A stretch of 12,277 nucleotides of DNA, from NCBI GenBank assembly GCA_964247265.1, contig CAXTTS010000084.1, forward strand, positions 1 through 12,277, in the 5' to 3' direction. This DNA is from Alterirhizorhabdus sp964247265. Lineage in GTDB: Bacteria > Pseudomonadota > Alphaproteobacteria > Sphingomonadales > Sphingomonadaceae. Positions 1 to 6,656 of the stretch are shown here, one piece after another (within the stretch, counting starts at the first letter, position 1; each line of letters opens with the position of its first letter). Position numbers and translations under genes: made by a program. The notes beneath the pieces are model-generated. The model searched no databases. It had not been told where the DNA came from and saw only the letters and a list, made by a program, of their open reading frames with translations.

Positions 1-1
1 G

Positions 2-1933
2 ATCCTCTACAACGATGCCGTGGCGATGACCGGCGGCCAGCCGGTGGACGGGCCGCTCTCGGTGGGCGACATCGCCCGGCAGGTGCTGGCCGAGGGCGCG
101 GTGCGCTGCGTTGTCGGCACCGACCGGCCCGAACTCTACGACACGTCGAGCGGGCTTCCCGCTGGCGTCACGGTGCATCACCGCGACGATCTCGATACGT
201 TGCAGAAGGATCTGCGCGAGGTGAAGGGCGTCTCCGTCTTGATCTACGAGCAGACCTGCGCGGCGGAGAAGCGCCGCCGCCGCAAGCGCGGCAAGTTCCC
301 CGATCCGGCCAAGCGCATGTTCATCAACGCGGCCGTGTGCGAGGGGTGCGGCGACTGTTCGGTGCAGTCCAATTGCGTCAGCGTCTGGCCCAAGGAAACC
401 GAACTCGGCCGCAAGCGGCAGATCGACCAGTCGAACTGCAACAAGGATTATAGCTGCGTGAAGGGCTTTTGCCCGAGCTTCGTCACCGTGCTGGGGGCCG
501 AGTCGCGCAAGCCGAAGAAGGCCGAGCTGGCGATCGAAGGCGATATCGCGCTGCCTGCGCCCGCGATCGCGGCTATCGACGGCAGCTACAACATCATGGT
601 CTCGGGTATCGGTGGTACCGGCGTGGTGACGGTGGGCGCGCTGCTGGGCATGGCGGCGCATCTGGAGGGCAAGGCCTGCTCGATCTTCGACATGACCGGC
701 CTCAGCCAGAAGAATGGCGCGGTGTTCAGCCATGTCCGCATCGCCGACGACACCGCCTCGCTGGGGGCGCAGAAGCTGGGGGTCGGCGATGCCGATCTCG
801 CGCTCGCCTTCGATGCGGTGGCGGCCTTGGCGAAGGAGCCCGTGGTCACGTTGACAAAGGGGCGCAGCCGGGTGATCGCCAATGCCCGCGTCACGCCGAC
901 CCCGGCCTTCCAGCGCAGCCCGGACCTGAACCTGGACCAGAGCCTTCTGCTGCGCCGGCTTGGCCGGATCGTCGGCGAGGAAGCGGTCGATGGCGTGGAT
1001 GCCACAGGATATGGGCTGGCGCTGCTCGGCGATACGATAGCGGCCAATCTGTTCATGCTCGGCTATGCCTGCCAGCGTGGCCTGCTGCCGGTATCGCCCG
1101 AGGCGATCGAGCGCGCGGTGGAGATCAACGCCGTCTCGGTGCCGTTCAACAAGGCGGCGTTCGCGCTTGGCCGGCTGAAGGCGGTCGATCCCGATCGCAT
1201 CGAGGCAGCCGTGGTGCAGACCCGGCCGGAACTGGAATTCACTCCGCTGACCGCGCTGGCGGATATCGTCGCGCATCGGACGGCGCTGCTGACCGACTAT
1301 CAGGACGCCGCCTACGCCGACCGTTTCCGGCGGCTGGTCGATCGCGTCGTGGCGGCCGAGGCGGCGGCGGTTCCCGGTAGCGAGGCGCTTGCGGTGATGG
1401 TCGCGCGGAGTTTCGCGAAGCTGTTGGCGTATAAGGACGAATATGAGGTTGCCCGGCTGCACGCCGATCCGATGTTCCGGCAGCAGCTGCACGATGCGTT
1501 CGAGGATGGAGCCAAGCTGCGCTACAATCTGGCGCCACCGCTTTTCGCCAAGCGCGATCCCTCGACCGGCCATCTGAAGAAGCGCGAATTCGGTGCTTGG
1601 ATGGGCGGCGCCTTCACCTTCCTCGCCCGCTTCAGGCGGTTGCGCGGCACCGCCTTCGACGTGTTCGGCTATACGGGGGAGCGCAGGATGGAGCGCGAGC
1701 TGATCGCCGACTATGAGCGGCAGATGGCGATGGTGGCCGATGCGCTGACTCCGGCCAATCACGCGGCGGCGATCGAGTTGGCGAGCCTCCCCGCGCAGAT
1801 GCGTGGCTACGGCCATGTCAAGGAAGCGAACGTGGCCAAGGTGCGGGCGATCACGCCGCAGGTGCTTGCCCGCTTCCATGAGGCTGGCACAAGGCCGACG
1901 CCGGTCGCGCCGGACGTGGCGCTGGCCGGATAA
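2..1933 (+). CDS. Indolepyruvate/2-oxoacid:ferredoxin oxidoreductase, fused IorA-IorB type (5' partial)
   Basis: Family role: thiamine-pyrophosphate enzyme that oxidatively decarboxylates aryl or branched 2-oxo acids to acyl-CoA, passing electrons to ferredoxin. The frame is open from base 2 and the start lies upstream; the GTG at base 20 is internal, because the preceding codons continue a typical TPP-domain sequence (ILYNDAVAMTGGQP). Seen in order: the end of the TPP-binding domain; a ferredoxin-like cysteine cluster (CEGCGDC...NC, about bases 338-390); a second cysteine group (CNKDYSCVKGFC, about 438-474); the gamma/IorB domain with a GIGGTGVVTVG nucleotide-loop motif (about 604-636) and SQKNGAVFSH; then a long C-terminal domain of the DUF6537 type (about 1380-1860). 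The length and order fit the roughly 1150-residue single-chain proteobacterial enzymes. It is followed 34 bases later by an aldehyde dehydrogenase, so it probably supplies acyl-CoA to the operon. The true substrate is unknown and need not be indolepyruvate. Confidence 0.93.
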   Translation: MLYNDAVAMTGGQPVDGPLSVGDIARQVLAEGAVRCVVGTDRPELYDTSSGLPAGVTVHHRDDLDTLQKDLREVKGVSVLIYEQTCAAEKRRRRKRGKFPDPAKRMFINAAVCEGCGDCSVQSNCVSVWPKETELGRKRQIDQSNCNKDYSCVKGFCPSFVTVLGAESRKPKKAELAIEGDIALPAPAIAAIDGSYNIMVSGIGGTGVVTVGALLGMAAHLEGKACSIFDMTGLSQKNGAVFSHVRIADDTASLGAQKLGVGDADLALAFDAVAALAKEPVVTLTKGRSRVIANARVTPTPAFQRSPDLNLDQSLLLRRLGRIVGEEAVDGVDATGYGLALLGDTIAANLFMLGYACQRGLLPVSPEAIERAVEINAVSVPFNKAAFALGRLKAVDPDRIEAAVVQTRPELEFTPLTALADIVAHRTALLTDYQDAAYADRFRRLVDRVVAAEAAAVPGSEALAVMVARSFAKLLAYKDEYEVARLHADPMFRQQLHDAFEDGAKLRYNLAPPLFAKRDPSTGHLKKREFGAWMGGAFTFLARFRRLRGTAFDVFGYTGERRMERELIADYERQMAMVADALTPANHAAAIELASLPAQMRGYGHVKEANVAKVRAITPQVLARFHEAGTRPTPVAPDVALAG

Positions 1934-1953
1934 CAAACGACCGCACGGCGGCG

Positions 1954-1960
1954 ACAGGAG
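1954..1960 (+). promoter_or_regulatory. Ribosome binding site deciding the aldehyde dehydrogenase start
   Basis: ACAGGAG ends 7 bases before the ATG at 1968. The open frame continues upstream to 1803, but that stretch overlaps the preceding gene and is unlike the family, so this site fixes the start at 1968. Confidence 0.7.
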
Positions 1961-1967
1961 AGTGACG

Positions 1968-3374
1968 ATGTACAGGATGCTCATCGACGGCGAACTCGTC
2001 GGCGCCAACACCACCACCGACGTCATCAACCCGGTCGACGAAAGCGTCATCGCGGCGGTGCCGGAGGCGGACGTCGCGGCGATGGACCGGGCGGTGGTGG
2101 CGGCGAAGGCGGCCTACGCCACATGGCAGCATTCCACCTATGAGGACCGGGCGAAGGTGGTCGGCGCCATTTCGGAGGCGATCAAGGACAATGCCGACGA
2201 GATCGCCGCCTTGCTCATCCAGGAAACCGGCCGGCCGATGGGGATCGCCCAGTTCGAGATCGGGCTGGCGACATCGTTCCTCGATTATTATGCCGGCCAG
2301 CGTATCGAACCCGAGCTGCTGATGGACGAGCCCGGGCGGCGGGTGGAGGTGCATCGCAAGCCGCTGGGCGTGGTGGCGGCGATCATCCCTTGGAACGCGC
2401 CGCTGTTCATCGCGGCCGGCAAACTCGGTCCATCGCTGATGACGGGCAACACGATCGTGCTGAAGCCCGCGCCGACTACCCCGCTGACGACCTTGCGGCT
2501 GGCCGAGCTGATCGCCGGCGCGGTGCCGAAGGGCGTGGTCAACATCCTGTCGGCCGGCAACGATGCCGGCGCGCATCTCGTGGCGCACCCGGATGTCGCC
2601 AAGGTGACGTTCACTGGATCGACCCATACCGGCCGCGCGATCATGGCGGCGGTGGCGCCGTCGCTGAAGCGGCTGACCTTGGAGCTCGGCGGCAACGACG
2701 CCGCGATCGTCCTGCCCGGTGCCGATCCCAAAGCGATCGCGCCGGCCCTGTTCGGTTTCGCCTTCTTCAATAGCGGTCAGGTATGCGCCGTCATCAAGCG
2801 GCTTTACGTGCATGACAGCCTGTACGACGCGGTGTGCGCGGAGATCGCGGCGATCGCCAACGCAATGCCGGTGGGCGACGGGGCGGATCCGGCGATCCAG
2901 TTCGGCCCGGTGCAGAACAAGGCGCAATATGCCAAGGTGCTGGAGCTCGTCGAGGATGCGCGGACCAGCGGCACGATCATCGCCGGGGGACAGCGCCACG
3001 AAGGCAAAGGCTATTTCGTGCCGCTCACGGTGGTGCGTGACGTCGCCGAAGGCACGCGGATCGTGGATGACGAGCCGTTCGGCCCGGTGCTGCCGATCAT
3101 CCGCTACAGCGACATCGACGATGTGGTCGCCCGCGCCAACGCCTCGCCGCAGGGGCTGGGCGCGTCCGTCTGGTCGAGCGACGTGGCGGAGGCCACGGCG
3201 GTGGCGCGGCGGCTGGATAGCGGATCGGTGTGGGTCAACCAGCATTGCGCGCTCGATCCGGCGGTGCCGTTCCCGGCCAACAAGCAATCCGGTTTCGGCG
3301 TCGAGGGCGGGCGCGAGGGACTCTACGCCTATACCGCCTATCAGGTGCTCAACATCGCAAAGGCGGCTGCGTGA
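1968..3374 (+). CDS. NAD(P)+-dependent aldehyde dehydrogenase (ALDH superfamily)
   Basis: Predicted cytosolic enzyme of 468 residues that oxidises an aldehyde to the carboxylic acid (or semialdehyde to diacid) with NAD(P)+. The full ALDH layout is visible: PWNAP with the transition-state Asn at about 143, the cofactor-binding KPAP at about 166-169, FTGST at about 215-219, the general base Glu239 in LELGGND, the nucleophile Cys273 in SGQVC, and Glu369 in DEPFGP. Length is near normal for the family (about 470-500). The start at 1968 has a good Shine-Dalgarno and gives the expected short N-terminus. The stop overlaps the next gene's start (GTGA at 3371-3374), so the two are probably translationally coupled. 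The sequence does not fix the substrate; benzaldehyde-, betaine aldehyde- and lactaldehyde-type members all share these motifs. Confidence 0.93.
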   Translation: MYRMLIDGELVGANTTTDVINPVDESVIAAVPEADVAAMDRAVVAAKAAYATWQHSTYEDRAKVVGAISEAIKDNADEIAALLIQETGRPMGIAQFEIGLATSFLDYYAGQRIEPELLMDEPGRRVEVHRKPLGVVAAIIPWNAPLFIAAGKLGPSLMTGNTIVLKPAPTTPLTTLRLAELIAGAVPKGVVNILSAGNDAGAHLVAHPDVAKVTFTGSTHTGRAIMAAVAPSLKRLTLELGGNDAAIVLPGADPKAIAPALFGFAFFNSGQVCAVIKRLYVHDSLYDAVCAEIAAIANAMPVGDGADPAIQFGPVQNKAQYAKVLELVEDARTSGTIIAGGQRHEGKGYFVPLTVVRDVAEGTRIVDDEPFGPVLPIIRYSDIDDVVARANASPQGLGASVWSSDVAEATAVARRLDSGSVWVNQHCALDPAVPFPANKQSGFGVEGGREGLYAYTAYQVLNIAKAAA

Positions 3375-4510
3375 GCGCGGTCACGCTGATCGTCTGCATG
3401 AAGCGGCGGCCGGGCCTATCGCGCGCGGATTTCTCGACCTACTGGCGGGAGACGCACGCGCCTCTGCTGGCGCGCTGCACCGACTTCACCCGCCATCTGC
3501 GAAGCTATGTGCAGCATCACTTTGTTGCCGGCGGATCGCCGGTGGCGGCGATGTTCGGCGTGTCGGGCGATTATGACGGGGTGGCGGTGCTCACTTTCCC
3601 CAGCGCCGACGCGATCGCCCGCGCGTTCGCCGAGCCACGCTATCTGGCCGATGTGCGTCCGGACGAGCCGAACTTTGTCGATCTCGAGGGATCGCTGTCC
3701 TTCGTGACCGAACCGGTGACGATCCTTAGTCCGCCGGACGATCTGTTTTCGGTTGCCGGCAAGATCGCGGTGGTGACCGGCGGCGCGAAGGGCGTCGGCG
3801 GGATGATAAGCACTGCACTGGTGAAGGCGGGGGCCGAGGTGCTGGTGATCTCGCGCGGGCGCGAGGAGGGCGAGCGGTTCGTCTCCGGTCTCGCCGGGCA
3901 TGGCCGCTGCACCTTCCTGGCGCACGACCTTTCGACGCATGAGGGCGTGCAGGCGGCGGCGGCGGACGTGCAGGCGCGCACCGGCTCGGTCCACATCCTT
4001 GTCAACAATGCCGGATCGTTCACTGGCGCGCCGGTGGAGGCGTTGACGGGCACGCAGTGGGACAGCGAGTTCGCGCTCAACATCCGTGCACCGTTCTTCC
4101 TGGTCCAGGCGCTGCTGCCACAGCTGCGCGCCGCGATCAGGGAAGGTGATCCGGCGCGGATCATCAACGTGGGATCGATTGCCGCTTTGTGGGCCAAGAG
4201 CAGCAGCGCCTATGCCTATGGCGCGACGAAGGCGGGGCTGCACCAGCTTACCCGGATGCTGGCCTCGGACCTTACGCGCGGCGGCATCACGGTGAACGCC
4301 ATCGCCCCCGGCTTCTTTCCCAGCGACATGACCGATGGCTTCTTCAAGGCCGTACCGGGGCTGCAGGAACAAATGGTCGAGACGATCCCGGCGCATCGGT
4401 TGGGGTCGGGCGACGATGCGGGCGGGGCGGCGATCTTCCTCGCCTCACGCGCCGGGGCCTATGTGTCCGGCACGATCCTGCCGGTGGAGGGCGGCTTGTG
4501 GTCGGCGTGA
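3371..4510 (+). CDS. EthD-domain/short-chain dehydrogenase fusion protein
   Basis: A single open frame of 379 residues encodes two normally separate proteins. Residues about 1-115 form an EthD-type dimeric alpha-beta barrel domain (RRPG at 12-15, YWRETHAP at 24-31, YVQHH at 46-50). Residues about 127-379 form a complete classical SDR with the cofactor motif TGGAKGVG (136-143), NNAG (212-215), a catalytic Ser269 in NVGS and YGATK (Tyr283, Lys287), ending PVEGGLWSA. The SDR would oxidise or reduce an alcohol/ketone with NAD(P)(H). The role of EthD domains is poorly known; in ring-degrading clusters they often accompany monooxygenases or act as small accessory barrels. The GTG start at 3371 overlaps the upstream TGA and has AAAGG 7 bases ahead. 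An internal GTG at 3716 could in principle give a free SDR, but no good ribosome site is visible. Confidence 0.88.
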   Translation: MSAVTLIVCMKRRPGLSRADFSTYWRETHAPLLARCTDFTRHLRSYVQHHFVAGGSPVAAMFGVSGDYDGVAVLTFPSADAIARAFAEPRYLADVRPDEPNFVDLEGSLSFVTEPVTILSPPDDLFSVAGKIAVVTGGAKGVGGMISTALVKAGAEVLVISRGREEGERFVSGLAGHGRCTFLAHDLSTHEGVQAAAADVQARTGSVHILVNNAGSFTGAPVEALTGTQWDSEFALNIRAPFFLVQALLPQLRAAIREGDPARIINVGSIAALWAKSSSAYAYGATKAGLHQLTRMLASDLTRGGITVNAIAPGFFPSDMTDGFFKAVPGLQEQMVETIPAHRLGSGDDAGGAAIFLASRAGAYVSGTILPVEGGLWSA

Positions 4511-5223
4511 CGACGGTGGCGCTAATCGAGCGCCGGCCGGATATCTCCCGCTCGCTGTTCAGCCGCTACTGGCGCGACGTGCACGGCGTGATGGCCGCGC
4601 GCATCCCCGGCTTCGATCGTTACACCCAGCATCATGTGACCCCGATCGGCGACGCGGCGCCGTTCGAGGGGATCGCCATCGTCTCCTACCGCGACGAGGC
4701 CAACCGAGCAGGGTTGGCAACGAGCGAGGTGACGCAGCACATCCACCGCGACGAGCAGAATGTGTTCCGCCGTGCATTGCTCTACAACCTGTCGGCCGGG
4801 GCGGACCGGGTGATCGTCGGCGAGGCGCCGGCGGGGTATGAGCGTTTCCTAGTCATCGCCGGCGACAGCGGCGATTTGGCCGAGGCCATCGCCCGATTGC
4901 GCGCCACCGCACGCTATCTCGCCGCCTATGATCTCACCACCGGCGATCCGACCGGGTGGAACGACACGGAGACCGGCGAGGGCGAACGCTATGAGGCCTT
5001 GCTCCACGCCGGATGGGACAGCGATGCGGCGGCTGATGCGGCTGTGGCGGAAGGCGGCGGATACAGGCTCGATGCGCGGTACGTGATGGTGGATGACGGC
5101 AGGCCGACCCCGCTCGGCCTGCGCGGCCTGGATGCGGTGCGGACGATCGAAGAGGCGGGTGCCGCCAACCAGCTGGAGCCGGCGGTCGTGCGGGCGGTCT
5201 ACGGTGCGGCGTTCGCGCCGTGA
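4498..5223 (+). CDS. EthD-domain-containing protein, probably two-barrel
   Basis: About 241 residues. The N-terminal half is an EthD-type domain paralogous to the start of the preceding fusion: RRPD near 12-15, RYWRDVHG near 23-30, and YTQHH near 42-46. The C-terminal half (about 113-241) is less conserved and may be a second ferredoxin-like barrel; I recognise no catalytic motif there. I chose GTG 4498 because GGAGG lies 7 bases ahead and because it makes the distance to the RRP motif equal to that in the upstream paralogue (M-x-x-V-T...RRP). GTG 4507, which would overlap the SDR stop as GTGA, is a reasonable alternative. Either way it overlaps the 3' end of the SDR and is probably coupled. 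The function is unknown; an accessory or isomerase-like role in the same pathway is inference only. Confidence 0.8.
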   Translation: MVGVTTVALIERRPDISRSLFSRYWRDVHGVMAARIPGFDRYTQHHVTPIGDAAPFEGIAIVSYRDEANRAGLATSEVTQHIHRDEQNVFRRALLYNLSAGADRVIVGEAPAGYERFLVIAGDSGDLAEAIARLRATARYLAAYDLTTGDPTGWNDTETGEGERYEALLHAGWDSDAAADAAVAEGGGYRLDARYVMVDDGRPTPLGLRGLDAVRTIEEAGAANQLEPAVVRAVYGAAFAP

Positions 5224-5225
5224 CC

Positions 5226-5336
5226 GTGGAGCTCAGCCTGAACGCTTCTGCGATCCAGGTTGGCGCGATCGGTTTGCCCAAGATGCCGCACAACGCCGTT
5301 GCCTTCGGAAACGCGACACAGGGAGAATTTGCGTGA
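5226..5336 (+). pseudogene. 36-codon ORF, possible in-frame deletion remnant of a MaoC-type enoyl-CoA hydratase
   Basis: A GTG two bases after the preceding stop opens 36 codons ending in a TGA that overlaps the next GTG (5333-5336). The product starts MELSLNASAIQVGA and ends AVAFGNATQGEFA. By eye the beginning resembles the N-terminus of HSD17B4-type MaoC hydratases (MELNLDAxGxxVG) and the end resembles their C-terminus (VVLSNAYAEV-like), with nothing of the hot-dog core or the hydratase D-x(4)-H motif between. No ribosome site is seen, so expression would rely on reinitiation. It could instead be a genuine small protein or chance open frame. The family assignment is weak; the ORF with its overlapping joints is what is directly seen. 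Confidence 0.35.
5320..5325 (+). promoter_or_regulatory. Ribosome binding site retained ahead of the deleted dehydrogenase remnant
   Basis: AGGGAG lies 7 bases before the GTG at 5333, inside the end of the preceding 36-codon ORF. It is a canonical site kept in front of a gene whose body is missing. Confidence 0.5.
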
Positions 5337-5443
5337 AGCTTGGGAGCGAACCGGCGGCGATCGTGGCGAGGGGTGCCTTCGGCCTTAGCGCGGCGCTTGC
5401 GCGGCTGCTCGCCGCAGGCGGCGTCCGGATGGCGCCGCGATGA
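5333..5443 (+). pseudogene. In-frame deletion remnant of a type II 3-hydroxyacyl-CoA dehydrogenase (SDR)
   Basis: A 36-codon ORF whose product begins MKLGSEPAAIVARGAFGLS and ends GGVRMAPR. The first ~30 residues match the N-terminus of HSD17B10-type 3-hydroxyacyl-CoA dehydrogenases, where the expected motif is IVTGGASGLG...ARxLAAAG. The last residues match that family's C-terminus (LDGALRMAPR). About 220 residues of the usual ~255, including the Ser-Tyr-Lys catalytic site, are absent. The glycine motif is also eroded (TGGASGLG has become ARGAFGLS), so the product should not bind NAD+. The ribosome site, start, stop and coupling to neighbours survive: the TGA overlaps the thiolase start as ATGA (5440-5443). 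In related clusters this gene often sits beside a thiolase. I am fairly confident of the origin and less sure whether the peptide is made. Confidence 0.6.
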
Positions 5444-6645
5444 GCGCGGCGTACATCTACGACACGGTGCGAACCCCTCGCGGGCGTGGTCGGCCGGACG
5501 GCGCGCTGCACGAGATCACCGCGCTGTCGCTCGCCGCGCAGAGCCTGCGCGCGCTCCGCGATCGCAGCACGCTCGACACCGCACAGGTGGATGACGTGAT
5601 CCTCGGCTGCGTGATGCCGGTGGGGGAGCAGGGCAGCGACATCGCGCGCATCGCCGCGCTTGTCGCAGGCTACGATCAGGAAACCGCCGGCGTGCAGGTG
5701 AACCGCTTCTGCGCATCGGGGCTGGAGGCTTGTAACATCGCGGCGGCCAAGGTGATCTCCGGCGAGGCGCGCCTCGCGGTCGCCGGCGGCGTGGAATCCA
5801 TGTCCCGCGTGCCGCTGGGTGCGGACGGCGGCGCGATGATGATCGATCCCGCCTTTGCGCTCGATCATTATTATGCGCCGCAGGGGATCGGCGCCGATCT
5901 GATCGCGACACTGCACGGCTTCACGCGGGCGGACGTGGATGGCTATGCCGTGGAAAGCCAGCGCCGGGCCGCTCTGGCCTGGCGGGAGGGGCGGTTCGCG
6001 AAATCTGTCGTGCCGGTGCTGGATCAGGCCGGCGTCGTGCGGCTGGACCATGACGAGCATATGCGACCGGGCACGACCCTGGAATGGCTCGGCAAGCTCA
6101 AGCCTGCCTTCACCGGGCTGGGTGAGGCGGGGTACGATCGGGTGGCGCTGCGTCGCTATCCCCAGATCGACCATGTCGATCACGTCCATCATGGCGGCAA
6201 TTCCTCCGGCATCGTCGACGGTGCGGCCGCCGTGCTGATCGGATCGAAGGAGGCCGGCGAGGCGGCAGGACTGAAACCGCGCGCCCGGTTTCTCAGCATG
6301 GCGTCGATTGGGTCGGAGCCGACCATCATGCTCACCGGCCCGGTCCTCGTGACGGAGAAGGTGCTGAAGCGATTGGGCATGACGACCGCCGACGTGGACA
6401 TCTACGAACTGAACGAGGCGTTCGCGGCGGTGGTGTTGCGCTATCTCCAGTTGCTCGACCTGGATCCGGCGAAGGTGAACGTGAATGGCGGCGCGATTGC
6501 GATGGGGCATCCGCTGGGAGCCACCGGCGCGATGATCCTCGGCATCGCGCTCGATGAACTGGAGCGGACGGGCAAGGAGATCGCGCTCGTCAATCTTTGT
6601 GTCGGCGCGGGGATGGGTACTGCAGCCGTCATCCAGCGGGTTTGA
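5440..6645 (+). CDS. Acetyl-CoA C-acyltransferase (thiolase)
   Basis: A 401-residue thiolase that cleaves a 3-oxoacyl-CoA with CoA to give acetyl- (or propionyl-) CoA and a shortened acyl-CoA, the last beta-oxidation step. The catalytic set is complete: nucleophilic Cys91 in VNRFCASG, NEAFA at 325-329, His357 in AMGHPLGATG, and Cys387 in LCVGAGMG. Length and motifs fit FadA/FadI-like degradative thiolases. The ATG at 5440 overlaps the stop of the deleted dehydrogenase remnant (ATGA), and the sequence just before it holds no good Shine-Dalgarno, so translation probably depends on ribosomes ending the 36-codon ORF. This gives a reason for the remnant's frame to be maintained. The next gene starts 11 bases after its stop. 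Substrate chain length or ring origin cannot be read from the sequence. Confidence 0.95.
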   Translation: MSAAYIYDTVRTPRGRGRPDGALHEITALSLAAQSLRALRDRSTLDTAQVDDVILGCVMPVGEQGSDIARIAALVAGYDQETAGVQVNRFCASGLEACNIAAAKVISGEARLAVAGGVESMSRVPLGADGGAMMIDPAFALDHYYAPQGIGADLIATLHGFTRADVDGYAVESQRRAALAWREGRFAKSVVPVLDQAGVVRLDHDEHMRPGTTLEWLGKLKPAFTGLGEAGYDRVALRRYPQIDHVDHVHHGGNSSGIVDGAAAVLIGSKEAGEAAGLKPRARFLSMASIGSEPTIMLTGPVLVTEKVLKRLGMTTADVDIYELNEAFAAVVLRYLQLLDLDPAKVNVNGGAIAMGHPLGATGAMILGIALDELERTGKEIALVNLCVGAGMGTAAVIQRV

Positions 6646-6648
6646 GGA
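6644..6648 (+). promoter_or_regulatory. Ribosome binding site overlapping the thiolase stop codon
   Basis: GAGGA shares bases with the thiolase TGA and lies 8 bases before the ATG at 6657. It supports that start over in-frame upstream codons inside the thiolase gene. Confidence 0.6.
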
Positions 6649-6656
6649 CGGGCATC

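Noticed and set aside
1851..3287. Long open frame (478 codons) on the - strand opposite the aldehyde dehydrogenase
   Set aside because: It is antisense to a gene with every ALDH motif. The translation is rich in Arg/His/Asp with no family resemblance, as expected of antisense frames in GC-rich coding DNA.
4507..4509. GTG 4507 as start of the second EthD gene (GTGA overlap)
   Set aside because: The GTG at 4498 has GGAGG at the right distance and aligns with the start of the paralogous domain at 3371; 4507 remains possible.
5226..5443. The stubs as a laboratory-made scarless deletion
   Set aside because: Retained first and last codons resemble constructed deletions, but the glycine motif of the remnant carries several substitutions and two neighbouring stubs occur, which fits natural drift better. 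It cannot be fully excluded from sequence alone.
5233..6510. Long open frame (425 codons) on the - strand opposite the thiolase
   Set aside because: The thiolase active-site motifs on the + strand are complete and the antisense product has no recognisable domain.
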